Shown: positions 52,536 through 62,544 of the stretch, piece by piece | How the letters are laid out: each line of letters starts with the position of its first letter | Numbering within the stretch: the first letter of the stretch is position 1 | Source of the DNA: Mucilaginibacter sp. OK098 | Lineage (GTDB): Bacteria > Bacteroidota > Bacteroidia > Sphingobacteriales > Sphingobacteriaceae | NCBI RefSeq assembly: GCF_900142915.1 | Contig: NZ_FRCM01000001.1 | Location: 186,001 to 250,000 of the forward strand | DNA: 64,000 bases | Reading direction: 5' to 3' | The notes under the pieces: model-generated | Seen by the model: the letters and a program-made list of their open reading frames with translations, nothing else | Database searches by the model: none | What the model was told of the DNA's origin: nothing | Translations under genes and position numbers: made by a program

Positions 52536-54602
52536 ATGGCAAAACTATCTTCATCGCGCCAAAAGGCTTTATTTCGCAAATACTCCCGTAATGTTAAGTT
52601 TTTAATGATGCTGGCGAGCATCTGTGTAATTGTTTTTACGCTCCCCAAACAAGCGAAATTTAGTTATGATATTGAGAAGGGGAGGATCTGGAACCAGAAG
52701 GACCTGGTATCGCCTTATAATTTCGCCATATTAAAAACGCAGCCAGAAATTGAAAATGATCAAAAAATAGCGCTGGCAAGCATAACCCCTATATACCAGG
52801 CAGATGCCGATCTGGCCCAGCATCAGCTTGAAGGATTTAATAATGACATTGAAGTAAAATGGCATGGCGCAGGCATTGCCGATAATAAAAAAGCCAGGTA
52901 TGCCCTAACCGGTTTTACCTTATTAAAAAGCATCTATGATAAAGGCGTTTTGGCGCTTAATCCAAAATACCAGCAAAATGCTGAAAATTACCAGGTAACC
53001 ATATTAAACCACAATGTAGCAACCGATAAAAACACGGCTGAGCTTTTTACCAAACAAAAGGCTTTGGATTACTGCGACCAATTTTTAACTGCTCATAAGG
53101 AGCTTGATAAGGCTTTTTTACTTGATCTGATCAATAACAGGCTTCAGCCCAATTTAATATATGACAACAAACTGACCTCAAGGCTTGAAAAAGAAGTGGT
53201 TGAAAACCTGTCGACCACCAGGGGGATGGTGCAAAAAAGCGAAGTAATAATAACCAAGGGCTCAGTGGTGAGCGATGAGGCTTATCAAAAACTACAATCA
53301 TACAAAAAGGCGTTTGAAGATAATGCCCGCATAAACGGCGACCGGCGATTGGTCTTGCTTGGCCAGTTCCTGCTGGTAGGCATTGCCATTACATTGCTTA
53401 TTGTGTTTTTATACCTTTTTCGTAAGGATATTTATGCGGATAACCGTCTTGTAAGCTTGATATTGCTGGTAATTACGGCAATGCTGTTCACGCTATCAAT
53501 AGCTATAAAGCTGCAGCTGCCCAATTTATATTATATCCCGTATTGCATAGTTCCGATAATTATCCGGATCCTGTTTGATACCCGCCTTGCGTTGAACATC
53601 CATTTACTGGTAGTGCTGATTGCCGGCTTTTTTGTACCCAACAGCTTTGAGTTTGCCTATTTTGAAATTACGGCGGGGATGGTTTCCATTTATAGTATTA
53701 AAAACCTCATCCGCCGCGAGCAGTTCCTTGTTTCGGCGCTTATCATCACCTTTACTTATTTTGTTTCTTTCCTGGGCATCTCGTTTATTCGTGAAGGCAG
53801 TTTCAGAAATATCGACTGGATGGACTTTTTGCCGTTTGTGGTGAGTGTGCTGTTAACCTTGCTGGCTTATCCGCTCATTTATATTTTTGAAAAGATCTTT
53901 GCCATAACATCAGATATTACATTAATAGAGCTAACCAATACCAATGCACCGCTGCTGCGCGAAATGGCCTTCACAGCGCCCGGTACCTTTCAGCACTCGT
54001 TACAGGTTGCCAACCTTGCAGAAAATGCCATATACAGCATTGGAGGCAATGCCTTGCTGGTTAGGGCAGGGGCATTGTACCATGACATTGGTAAAATGGA
54101 GAACCCGCTGTTTTTTATAGAGAACCAAACGTCCGGATTTAACCCGCATGATAAGTTGCCCTACCAGGAAAGCGCTCAGATAATTATCAGGCACGTAAGT
54201 AAGGGGATTGAAATGGCCCGTAAAGCAAACCTGCCCGAAATTGTGATCAACTTTATCCGCACCCATCATGGCGATACCCGGGTGGACTATTTTTACCAGT
54301 CGTTTTTGAAAAATTTTCCGGAAAAATTCATCGATGAGAACACTTTTAGGTACCCGGGACCCATTCCTTTTTCAAAAGAAGGCGGTGTTTTGATGCTTGC
54401 CGACTCGGTTGAGGCTGCTTCACGGGCATTAAAAGAACCGGACGAACAATCAATAAGTAACCTTGTTGACAGGATCGTAAAATATAAACTGGATCAAAAC
54501 CAATTGAAAGACAGTGATATAACGCTTAAGGATATTGAAACCATAAAAACAATATTCAAAAAAATGCTGATGAGCATTTACCACGTTCGGGTAGATTATT
54601 AA
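52536..54602 (+). CDS. PgpH-type 7TM-HD phosphodiesterase
   Basis: 688 residues. One N-terminal TM helix (~27-43) is followed by an extracytoplasmic 7TMR-HDED domain (~50-260), seven TM helices (~275-470) and a cytoplasmic HD domain. HD motif: GALYHDIGKMENPLFFIEN near 515, then IRTHHGDTRVDYFYQ and a final Asp in LMLADSVEAASRAL. It hydrolyses cyclic di-AMP in homologues. Confidence 0.93.
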   Translation: MAKLSSSRQKALFRKYSRNVKFLMMLASICVIVFTLPKQAKFSYDIEKGRIWNQKDLVSPYNFAILKTQPEIENDQKIALASITPIYQADADLAQHQLEGFNNDIEVKWHGAGIADNKKARYALTGFTLLKSIYDKGVLALNPKYQQNAENYQVTILNHNVATDKNTAELFTKQKALDYCDQFLTAHKELDKAFLLDLINNRLQPNLIYDNKLTSRLEKEVVENLSTTRGMVQKSEVIITKGSVVSDEAYQKLQSYKKAFEDNARINGDRRLVLLGQFLLVGIAITLLIVFLYLFRKDIYADNRLVSLILLVITAMLFTLSIAIKLQLPNLYYIPYCIVPIIIRILFDTRLALNIHLLVVLIAGFFVPNSFEFAYFEITAGMVSIYSIKNLIRREQFLVSALIITFTYFVSFLGISFIREGSFRNIDWMDFLPFVVSVLLTLLAYPLIYIFEKIFAITSDITLIELTNTNAPLLREMAFTAPGTFQHSLQVANLAENAIYSIGGNALLVRAGALYHDIGKMENPLFFIENQTSGFNPHDKLPYQESAQIIIRHVSKGIEMARKANLPEIVINFIRTHHGDTRVDYFYQSFLKNFPEKFIDENTFRYPGPIPFSKEGGVLMLADSVEAASRALKEPDEQSISNLVDRIVKYKLDQNQLKDSDITLKDIETIKTIFKKMLMSIYHVRVDY

Positions 54603-54701
54603 GAAAACGAAGTTTTTTTTTGATGGATAAGCGTAATTGCTATATTTGCAATCCCGAAAAAAAGGGAATTATTGGAATACGATTCGAAAGGATCAAAATA
54701 T

Positions 54702-54788
54702 GGTGAGGTGCCTGAGAGGCCGAAAGGATCAGTTTGCTAAACTGACGTACGGGAAACTGTACCGAGGGTTCGAATCCCTCCCTCACCG
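54702..54788 (+). tRNA. tRNA-Ser (anticodon GCT)
   Basis: Acceptor GGTGAGG / CCTCACC, anticodon loop TTGCTAA (GCT), long variable arm (GTACGGGAAACTGTACC), T arm GAGGG-TTCGAAT-CCCTC, discriminator G; CCA not encoded. All stems pair. Confidence 0.97.
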
Positions 54789-54821
54789 CTGAAATAGTTC
54801 GGTAGTACCGAACATTACTGT

Positions 54822-54855
54822 AAAAGCCTCCTTAACTTTTTAAGGAGGCTTTTCT
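54822..54855. terminator. Terminator after tRNA-Ser
   Basis: AAAAGCCTCCTTAA / TTAAGGAGGCTTTT, near-perfect stem with T-run. A GTTCGGTA / TACCGAAC hairpin just before it (54797-54813) may help. Confidence 0.85.
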
Positions 54856-54887
54856 ATTTAAAACTCCAATCACCTTAAATGAATTGA

Positions 54888-55247
54888 CTAAGCTTTTTCA
54901 TTCTCATCACTTTCCAAATGTGGCGGGATCAGTTTATACATCACGGGTGTCACGATCCTCGATAATATGGTAGAACTGATGAGCCCGCCGATCAATACAA
55001 TCGCCAATGGCGAAATGAGGGGGTTAGGGTTCAAAGCAATAGGAAGTAAGCCGCATATTGCGGTTATAGAAGTCAATACAACCGGCAGAAAGCGCGTTTC
55101 GCCAGCCATGCGGATGGCCTCGTCGATGCTGTGTCCTTCCAAGCGCAACTGATTGGTAAAATCAACCAATAACAGGGAATTTTTAACCTGTATTCCCGCC
55201 ATTGCCACAACGCCAAACCGCATGTTATATGCACCTTTTATTGTCAT
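54888..55247 (-). pseudogene. C-terminal remnant of a second RND efflux permease
   Basis: 119 codons; from IQVKNSLLLVDFTNQLR on it matches the C-terminal ~100 residues of the intact permease at 56275 nearly residue for residue, with ~90% DNA identity in places. The ~900 upstream residues are missing. The ATG at 55245-55247 overlaps the stop of the FAD oxidoreductase gene by chance. It cannot form a pump alone. Confidence 0.85.
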
Positions 55248-56260
55248 TTTAAAAAATCTTCTTCTATCATAGCGTTATTTAAAAATACTCCTGTATTACT
55301 CCCTGTTGATACAGCATATGGTACAGAACGAAGAGGATTGGCACTGTCTCCACAAGCGAATATATTGTCTACTGTTGTTTTCTGAAATGCATCTACTTTG
55401 AGAAGTCCCTGTTCTGTCAATTCACAACCCAATAATTCGGGGATTTTACAATGTTGTTCAAAAGGAGGTCTTGAATAGATAACTTTTAATTGAAAAGTTG
55501 TATTGTCTGAAAAAAATATTTCTTCAACTACTCCGTCTTTGTGTTTCAATGAGGTAATTTCCCTTTCAACTATGGAAATATTGTGTCTTTTTATTTCATC
55601 GGTTTGCTCTTGTGTCAATTCCGACTTTCCATTGGTAAATATGGTTAAATCCTTTGTCCAGTTACGAATAAGTCGAGCCAGATGAAATGCACCATATCCA
55701 TTTGCAAAAATCCCTGTTTTTTGATTCTTTACTTCATATCCGTGGCAATAGGGACAATGAAGTACCGTAATTCCCCAACATTCAGAAACCCCCTTGATGT
55801 TTGGCATTATGTCTTTTAAGCCTGTTGCAAAAATGAGTTTTCTAGCTGAAAACAATTTTCCTGATTGGGTTGAAATCTCAAAACCTTTATCCGTTTTCGT
55901 TCCCTTAACGGCAAGATCAGTTAAGAATTTTACCGTGTCGTATTTCAACACCTGTCCTTTTGCTTTTTCCGCAATAACGCTTGGTTTTTCACCGTCTTGG
56001 GTAATGAAATTATGTGAATGAGGTGTTTGCCGGTTACATGGCAAACCGCTGTCAATGATTAAAACATTTCTTAATGCTCGTCCCAAAGTCATTGCTGCCG
56101 AAAGTCCTGCATAGCTTCCGCCAATTATGATTACGTCAAAATTTTTGTTATCTGTCATTTCGTTAAAATTTAAAAATGCTGTTAATGGAAAAGGTAAAGT
56201 TAAAACTGATAAAACAAGTCCCCCTTGTTTAATTAGTTCACGTCTTGATATTTTTTTCAT
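55244..56260 (-). CDS. FAD-dependent pyridine-nucleotide disulfide oxidoreductase (thioredoxin-reductase-like)
   Basis: 338 residues. The N-terminus MKKISRRELIKQGGLVLSVL has a twin-arginine-like motif, perhaps for export. FAD motif: FDVIIIGGSYAGLSAAMTLG; active-site CxxC in VLHCPYCHGYEVK; second nucleotide region GIFANGYGAFHLARLIRNW; C-terminal FAD motif NIFACGDSANPLRSVPYAVS. The thioredoxin reductase fold is complete. DNA is noticeably more AT-rich than the flanking RND genes, and it sits exactly between the intact RND permease and an RND remnant, so it was probably inserted with loss of one pump. Confidence 0.9.
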   Translation of the reverse strand: MKKISRRELIKQGGLVLSVLTLPFPLTAFLNFNEMTDNKNFDVIIIGGSYAGLSAAMTLGRALRNVLIIDSGLPCNRQTPHSHNFITQDGEKPSVIAEKAKGQVLKYDTVKFLTDLAVKGTKTDKGFEISTQSGKLFSARKLIFATGLKDIMPNIKGVSECWGITVLHCPYCHGYEVKNQKTGIFANGYGAFHLARLIRNWTKDLTIFTNGKSELTQEQTDEIKRHNISIVEREITSLKHKDGVVEEIFFSDNTTFQLKVIYSRPPFEQHCKIPELLGCELTEQGLLKVDAFQKTTVDNIFACGDSANPLRSVPYAVSTGSNTGVFLNNAMIEEDFLK

Positions 56261-56274
56261 TTCAGATTATACTT

Positions 56275-59200
56275 TTATTGTTCCTCGTCGCTTTCTAAAT
56301 GTGGCGGAATCAATTTGTACATTACGGGGGTTACTATACGCGACAGTATAGTAGAACTGATGAGGCCGCCGATCAATACAATCGCCAAAGGCGAAATGAG
56401 GGGGTTAGGGTTCAAAGCAATAGGAAGCAAGCCGCAAATTGCCGTTATAGAAGTGAGCACAACAGGTAGGAAACGTGTTTCGCCTGCCATGCTGATAGCC
56501 TCATCTATGCTATGACCTTCCGCACGTAACTGGTTGGTAAAATCTACCAGCAATAGTGAGTTTTTAACCTGTATGCCCGATAACCCAATAAATCCGATAA
56601 TAGACACCATCGACATCGGGTTGCCTGTCATCAGTAACAGAACCACCCCGCCAAGTATGCCTAATGGTATGATCGAAAGCACGATAATAATTCCTTTAAA
56701 TGTTTTGAATTGAAGGAGCAGCACACCGATGAAAAGGAAAGTGCTGAGTATGATCACAGACAGAAAGTTGCCGCCCAATGCATCGCCTTCCGACTCTGCT
56801 TCGCCGGAAAGTTTATAAAAATAGCCCGGCGGCATTTTTAATTTGTTTAGCTGCGGAACGATATCCTTTAGGATATCATTGGCCAAAACGCCTTCTTTAG
56901 TAAGGGAGGTCACTTTCGCAAAACGTGATTTGTTGAAATGGTTGATAGCAGTGGGCGATGTCTCAAAGGAAACAGTGGCGATCTGATCAACCAGTACCGG
57001 GGTGCCCTGCACATTGTTGACATACAGGTTTTTTAAAGCATCCAGGTTAGAGAATTTATCCCTTGGAAGTGTGATTACCACGTTGCGCGAATCGCCCCGG
57101 TCATCGATATAGTCCCCGACAGTTAATCCCGCTACGGCCATTCGTATCACTTTGTCTATGTCACTGGTCAATACCCCTAATGTTCTGGCCTTTTCTTTAT
57201 CGATTTTTATTTTAACATCCGATTTATAAGAATTCAGTTCATTGTTGACGAAAAAAGTTCCCGGATGTTTTTTCAAAAGTTCTTCCACTTTAAACGAAAG
57301 CGCACGTAAGGTATCCTGGTTTTCTCCAAATACCCTGACTACAATATTAGCTTCAATAGGCGTCCCTTGGTCTAAGTCTTTAACTTCTATCCTTGCATAT
57401 GGGAAATCCTTAAACTTTTTCCTCAACTGCTTGATCAGGTCTGTTTTTTCCCTGGGTTTAGCCTCTTCACCCAATTGCACAAATACCTGGGCAAAATCTG
57501 GTTTTACATCCTGCTGATGCACATTGTAATAGATCTGTGGGTTTCCTTTGCCTACATTGGAAGTGTAATAAACGATCTCCTTGTGCTTCTTCAATTCACC
57601 CTCTACCAATCTGGTCACCCTGTCACTTTCCGGGATATCTGCCTGGAGGGGTAATTTAATATTGATCAAAAACATGGGCTTCTCAGAAGTAGGGAAAAGC
57701 TTAAAGCCAGTTTGTGTGAACAGGAAAAAGGCAAGCCCGCTTAGGGCTAACGATATCCCGATAGTAGCTTTGGGCCATTTTAAGGCAAGCGGCATCACAC
57801 GGGCATAAGAGCGGGTCAAAAACCTTTGCAGGTGCTTTAAAAAGAAATTACCCTCGCCATGCGTATGGGTTTTTAGCATACGGCTACCCAGGAAAGGCAC
57901 CAATGTTAAAGCGACGATCATGGATGCCAAAACGCTGGTCATTATGGCCATGGGCAGGCTGCGCATAAATTCACCGGCCGAATCAGGCAAAAAGGCAAGC
58001 GGCAAAAAAGCGATCACCAGGGTAGCTGTACAGCCTACAACCGCCGCACCGATCTGTTTTGTCCCTTTCAGGATAGCTTCCATTCGGGAGTGCCCTTCCC
58101 TGAGCCAGCGTTCAATATTTTCCACCACCACAATACTGTCGTCTACCAGCAGCCCTAATGCTACGACAAACCCAACAATACTCAGTTGATTTAAAGAATA
58201 CCCTAATAAATTCATGGCGATAAGGCCCAAAGCCAATGAAAGCGGAATGGAGATCATCACGATCAGCGAGGCTCTGAATCCTAAGGGTAATAGCGTGATC
58301 ACCACCAAAAGTATGGCTAATCCAAAGTCGAAGCCAAGGTGGCCCAAACGCCTGGATACCATATCGGCCTGATCAAAGTTTTTGACCATGCGGATGTTTT
58401 CCGGCAGGCTTTTGCCAAATTCGTCCAGTACCGGTAGAAACTCTTTCTGAACGCTGGCAATATTCACATTGTCTTTCATTGCCGCCGTAACCAGCACGCA
58501 ACGGTGTCCGTTCAAACGGGTAATGTGGTCAATTGTAGCGTCCTTATAACTTACATCGGCCACATCTTTAAGGTAAATGATCTTGCCGTTCGCATTATAG
58601 ATAACCGTATTGGCGACATCATCGACGCTCTTGAACTTGCCACTGGTTTTTACGTTAAAGATCTTGCTGTCCAGGTTGACGCTGCCGCCGGGGATATCAG
58701 CCGCCTCGCTTTGCAAACTGCCTATGACCACATTAAGCGGTATTTTCAATTGTGCCAGTTTATTGAGCTGCATATCGATCCGGATCTCCTGCTCGGGCAT
58801 GCCAAAGTATTTCACCTCTTTTAAATTGGTGATCTTCTCTAATTGTGTTTTCAGGATGTCTGCTTTATCCCGCAGCAATTTACCGGAGGCGTTATCTGAC
58901 ACGAGCGCAACCTGCAAAACTTTTACGTCTGATGAGGCCACTTTTTCTGTTTTGATCAGGTAGATATCTTTAGGAAGTTCACTGTTTTTTAGTGCGTTGA
59001 TCTCTGTGGATATTTCCTGGTATTTGTTGTCCACATCTACGCCATATTTAAATTTTGGCTGGATAACGGCTACACCGTCTTCTACGGTTGTCAGGATCTT
59101 TTCAATGTTCTCCAGTCCATAGATCTTGTTTTCAATGGGTTTTACCACCTGTTCTTCCATATCCTTGGGACTGGTACCCGGATAGATAACCGTAATAATA

Positions 59201-59334
59201 TATTGCGGCGGATGCGTGGTCGGGTCTTCCGAGCGGGGCATGGTGAACAGCGTCAGCACGCCGACAACTGCTACCAAAAGAAATATGATCAGTGTGAACT
59301 GATAGTTCTTAACGGCAAAATTTGTGATTTTCAT
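56275..59334 (-). CDS. RND efflux permease (inner membrane)
   Basis: 1019 residues, normal length for AcrB/MexB relatives. TM1 start FAVKNYQFTLIIFLLVAVVG; conserved proton-relay Asp pair in VALGLLVDDSIVVVENIERW; two periplasmic porter halves; ending IPPHLESDEEQ. It exports hydrophobic compounds with the adaptor (59339) and TolC (60450) genes of the same operon. The start abuts the adaptor stop by 4 bases. Confidence 0.95.
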   Translation of the reverse strand: MKITNFAVKNYQFTLIIFLLVAVVGVLTLFTMPRSEDPTTHPPQYIITVIYPGTSPKDMEEQVVKPIENKIYGLENIEKILTTVEDGVAVIQPKFKYGVDVDNKYQEISTEINALKNSELPKDIYLIKTEKVASSDVKVLQVALVSDNASGKLLRDKADILKTQLEKITNLKEVKYFGMPEQEIRIDMQLNKLAQLKIPLNVVIGSLQSEAADIPGGSVNLDSKIFNVKTSGKFKSVDDVANTVIYNANGKIIYLKDVADVSYKDATIDHITRLNGHRCVLVTAAMKDNVNIASVQKEFLPVLDEFGKSLPENIRMVKNFDQADMVSRRLGHLGFDFGLAILLVVITLLPLGFRASLIVMISIPLSLALGLIAMNLLGYSLNQLSIVGFVVALGLLVDDSIVVVENIERWLREGHSRMEAILKGTKQIGAAVVGCTATLVIAFLPLAFLPDSAGEFMRSLPMAIMTSVLASMIVALTLVPFLGSRMLKTHTHGEGNFFLKHLQRFLTRSYARVMPLALKWPKATIGISLALSGLAFFLFTQTGFKLFPTSEKPMFLINIKLPLQADIPESDRVTRLVEGELKKHKEIVYYTSNVGKGNPQIYYNVHQQDVKPDFAQVFVQLGEEAKPREKTDLIKQLRKKFKDFPYARIEVKDLDQGTPIEANIVVRVFGENQDTLRALSFKVEELLKKHPGTFFVNNELNSYKSDVKIKIDKEKARTLGVLTSDIDKVIRMAVAGLTVGDYIDDRGDSRNVVITLPRDKFSNLDALKNLYVNNVQGTPVLVDQIATVSFETSPTAINHFNKSRFAKVTSLTKEGVLANDILKDIVPQLNKLKMPPGYFYKLSGEAESEGDALGGNFLSVIILSTFLFIGVLLLQFKTFKGIIIVLSIIPLGILGGVVLLLMTGNPMSMVSIIGFIGLSGIQVKNSLLLVDFTNQLRAEGHSIDEAISMAGETRFLPVVLTSITAICGLLPIALNPNPLISPLAIVLIGGLISSTILSRIVTPVMYKLIPPHLESDEEQ

Positions 59335-59338
59335 GGCC

Positions 59339-60391
59339 TTAGTTGATGATTTTAATAAAAGACTGTTCGTTGAGGTAGGCGCTGTTGGAGATCACGATCT
59401 GGTCTATACCTTCCAGTTTATCTTTGAGGTACACATTTTCGTTATCAAACTTCAGGATGGTAACCGGTACTCTTTTTACCCTTGTTGCGCTAATTGTAGT
59501 GAATACAAAGCCTTTATTGCCGTCTGCTTCTACCAGTGATGCATATGGAATGACCATTACGCTTTCATCCTGATGGGTGGCTATTTCTGCTTTCCCAAAC
59601 ATACCCACGGCGGGTTTTACGCCGTTTAATTGTAGTTTCAGTTCTATCTGGAACGAGCCCAGTTCGCGATCAGCCGCCTGCGATTTGCGGAACACAGTGG
59701 CATCAAAGGTTTGACCGGCATAACCGTCGAGCGTTACTTTAGCTGTTTGTCCCGGTTTGATGATGGCCCATTCGCGGTCGGTCACGCCAACTTTAAGTGA
59801 ATAACTGTTTCGCTGTTCAGTAGAGTTGATGAGCAGCACCGGCATCCCTTCGGCAATCACTTCACCTTCATTGGCTATCTTCTTGCTCACAAAGCCGTCA
59901 GATGCTGCATATATTTTAGAGTAGCGCTCGTTAAAGGCCGTTGCTTCACGGGCTTTTTTGGCAACATCCAAAGCTGTTTTGGTATTCTGCAATTGCTCTA
60001 ACGTGTAAACACTGTCTTTGTAAAGATTTACTGCGCGGCTGTAGTCACGCTGTGCCTTTTCTACCCCCAAAGTGGATTGCGCCAGGCCTGCCGAAATTTC
60101 AGTAGAATTGAGTGTGGCCAGCAATTGACCCTGTTTAAAGAACTGGCCTTCTTGTACCAGGATACGGCTGATCACGCCGCCTATCTTAAAGGCATATTTG
60201 GCTTCATCCTCCGTACTGACCAGGCCTGTAGCGGTGATTTGATCGGGTACGCCTAAGGTAGACACCGGGGCGATTTTAACCGGGATGATATCCGGTTCTC
60301 CTATTGGATTACCTTCCTGGTGTTTTTCTTTACAGGAAGCCATTAAGGCTAAGACTGCTATGGTAATGCTGAATAATTTTATTTTTTTCAT
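59339..60391 (-). CDS. RND periplasmic adaptor (membrane fusion protein)
   Basis: 350 residues from ATG 60389-60391; the frame runs 61 codons further upstream into the TolC gene, which is not credible. Lipobox LALMASC gives a lipoprotein. Lipoyl-like and alpha-hairpin parts: EGQFFKQGQLLATLNSTEIS, EKAQRDYSRAVNLYKDSVYT, then beta-barrel with VMVIPYASLVEADGNKGFVF. It bridges permease and TolC. Confidence 0.93.
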   Translation of the reverse strand: MKKIKLFSITIAVLALMASCKEKHQEGNPIGEPDIIPVKIAPVSTLGVPDQITATGLVSTEDEAKYAFKIGGVISRILVQEGQFFKQGQLLATLNSTEISAGLAQSTLGVEKAQRDYSRAVNLYKDSVYTLEQLQNTKTALDVAKKAREATAFNERYSKIYAASDGFVSKKIANEGEVIAEGMPVLLINSTEQRNSYSLKVGVTDREWAIIKPGQTAKVTLDGYAGQTFDATVFRKSQAADRELGSFQIELKLQLNGVKPAVGMFGKAEIATHQDESVMVIPYASLVEADGNKGFVFTTISATRVKRVPVTILKFDNENVYLKDKLEGIDQIVISNSAYLNEQSFIKIIN

Positions 60392-60449
60392 GATTGTTTG
60401 TTTTTTTAAGGTATTCAAGAGCCCTTCAGGGTTTTTCATGATCTTATTT

Positions 60450-61811
60450 TTATTGAATGGTGAAACTGGCGTTGGCGCGTTCGATGGCTGCATCTGCGAT
60501 CCAGGTGTCGTAAAGAGCAATATTGGCGTGAAGCTGGGCATCGATCCATTGGTTCTGGGCATCCAGCAGTTCAATGTAAATGGCCGTTCCCTGTTTGTAT
60601 AACTTCAGCATATCCCCGTAATAGGTCTGGCTGGTTTTCAATTGCGATTGGGCAGCTTCATATTGGGCGATAGCGCTTTGCATACCGGCCTGGCGCACCT
60701 TGAGTTCCGTGAGCAGTTGCTGTTGTACATAATCGGTCTGTGATGCCAGGGCCTCGCGGTCGGCAATCGCCTGCTTCACGCGGTAATTGTTTTTACCGGA
60801 AGAGAACAGGTTCCATTCCAGGGAAACTCCGAACAGGTAATAACGGCTGTTATTGTTGAACTTCCAGTCAAAAGCCTGCGAACCCAGATCGATAAAGGTT
60901 CCTAATTTGGGGACGATATAGGATTTGGCCAGCCCGGTCAGGTTGCCGTTGATATCTTTAGCTATTCTTAGCTTGGACAATTCTTCCCTGCCGCTAATGC
61001 TGTTTCCCAGTAATTGTTCCCGGGCAGGGAGCGCCGTAATATTATCTGAACCAATACTGTCTGTAAGCGGGCGGTTAAGCAGGAAGTTAAAGTAGTAACG
61101 GGCTGATTCTGCTGTTTTCTGTGCCTCAATAAGCGAAGCATTGATCCTGGATACTTCGTTTTGGCTTCTGAGCACCACCGTCCGGTTTACTTTGCTGTTT
61201 TCATACAACTTCGTATTGATCCTTTGCCCTTCATCAACCAAACGAAGTGAAGATTCGTAAATACCGGTAGCATAAACGGCTTTCTGGTAATTGTAATAAG
61301 CCGTTTTGATCTCTTTGACCAATTCGCGCTTATAAAGCAATACCTCAGCTTTTTGCAGGTCTATCTGCTGCTTTTTGATCCGCTTGTTATAGATCAGTTC
61401 CGCATTCAGGATGGGAAGTGTCGTGCGGAACTTGGCATCGTAAAAATTATCCGGGTTAAGCAGAATTCGCTGATTTTGCAACTGCGGAAAGGTGTTGCTG
61501 CCCGTTAACCGGTTTAGTGTGGAGTAAACTCCGTTAAACAGGTCACCGGTCGGGAAATCTATCGTACGGCCGCCATCAGCTTTCGTGTAGGTTGTGGAAA
61601 AAGTAACCTCAGGCAAAAACATGCTTTTGGCTTCCTTCAGCGCGTAGATATTTTTTTCGAGTACAAAGTTTTGTTGCTTTATACTTTCGTTAGAAGCAAG
61701 GCCCTGCCGGATATACTCATCCAGCCTGCCCTGGGCTTTTGCAATGGGTGCAGCCAGTAAGGCTGACGATAAAAGCAAAAGTTGATAGAATGTTTGACTT
61801 TTAAATTTCAT
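60450..61811 (-). CDS. TolC-family outer membrane channel
   Basis: 453 residues. Signal peptide about 1-26 (ending IAKAQG). Two outer-membrane efflux-protein repeats with long coiled-coil helices (SMFLPEVTFSTTYTKAD; ELVKEIKTAYYNYQKAVYAT; ITQ-like QAGMQSAIAQYEAAQSQLKT). First gene of the pump operon, with a TetR operator 20-39 bases upstream of its start. Confidence 0.93.
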   Translation of the reverse strand: MKFKSQTFYQLLLLSSALLAAPIAKAQGRLDEYIRQGLASNESIKQQNFVLEKNIYALKEAKSMFLPEVTFSTTYTKADGGRTIDFPTGDLFNGVYSTLNRLTGSNTFPQLQNQRILLNPDNFYDAKFRTTLPILNAELIYNKRIKKQQIDLQKAEVLLYKRELVKEIKTAYYNYQKAVYATGIYESSLRLVDEGQRINTKLYENSKVNRTVVLRSQNEVSRINASLIEAQKTAESARYYFNFLLNRPLTDSIGSDNITALPAREQLLGNSISGREELSKLRIAKDINGNLTGLAKSYIVPKLGTFIDLGSQAFDWKFNNNSRYYLFGVSLEWNLFSSGKNNYRVKQAIADREALASQTDYVQQQLLTELKVRQAGMQSAIAQYEAAQSQLKTSQTYYGDMLKLYKQGTAIYIELLDAQNQWIDAQLHANIALYDTWIADAAIERANASFTIQ

Positions 61812-61830
61812 TTTTAATCATTGTTTTAAT

Positions 61831-61850
61831 TTTAAACAGTGTTCAATAAT
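61831..61850. promoter_or_regulatory. TetR operator in front of the pump operon
   Basis: Minus strand ATTATTGAACACTGTTTAAA matches the perfect palindrome at 63340-63360 (TTATTGAACA-N-TGTTCAATAA) in 16 of 19 shared bases; the second half has one change (GTTTAA). Confidence 0.65.
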
Positions 61851-61864
61851 ATTGCAAAAAAAGG

Positions 61865-62473
61865 CTAACTTTTTTCAAGCAGCGCCACAAAAGACTCATA
61901 TCCGTTTTGCATCAGTTCTTCATTCGTCTTGCCGATAAAGCTTGAATTGCGGTGTTTGCAAAAAAGCGCGCAGATGCCATGAACCACCGAGATGATCAGG
62001 AAAGTAAAGTATTCCGTGTCCATATCCTTGAACTTCCCTTTTTGCTGACATTCCTTTACCATGTCCTGCATATAACTGATCGCTTCTTCTGCGATCTGAA
62101 ATCCCTCGGACAACGAATCTTTAACCGGTTCGTCAACAATAAACATCAGGTTATAATAATCTTTGTTCTCCTGGGCAAATTGAATAAAAACACGCCCGGA
62201 AGCCTTTAACCGCTCGAAGGGGTCTCCAACCTTGTCCAGTACTTTTAACTGGTTCAGCAGCAGGCGAAAACCTTCTTTATGCAATTCGTGGAAAATTTCG
62301 CTTTTATCCTTAAAATAGAAATATAGCGAGCCCGGACTATAACGGATCTCCTGGGCAATACTGCGCATGCTGGCCTGTTCATAACCCTTTTCTAAAAAAA
62401 TCTTACGTGCACCGTTAAGGATGCGTTTGTGCATTTCCTGCTTCTCTTCCAGTTTTCGTTCTGCTATGCCCAT
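61865..62473 (-). CDS. TetR/AcrR-family regulator of the efflux operon
   Basis: 202 residues. N-terminal helix-turn-helix: GARKIFLEKGYEQASMRSIA, then EIRYSPGSLYFYFKDKSEIF. The C-terminal ligand domain follows. It lies between the SDR and the TolC gene, each preceded by the same palindrome, so it probably represses both until an exported compound binds. Confidence 0.92.
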   Translation of the reverse strand: MGIAERKLEEKQEMHKRILNGARKIFLEKGYEQASMRSIAQEIRYSPGSLYFYFKDKSEIFHELHKEGFRLLLNQLKVLDKVGDPFERLKASGRVFIQFAQENKDYYNLMFIVDEPVKDSLSEGFQIAEEAISYMQDMVKECQQKGKFKDMDTEYFTFLIISVVHGICALFCKHRNSSFIGKTNEELMQNGYESFVALLEKS

Positions 62474-62544
62474 TTTTAGATGATGATAAGATACAAATAT
62501 AAGATCGCCGTTCGTGTGGCCAAATTTCGCAAGGGTATTTCCAA

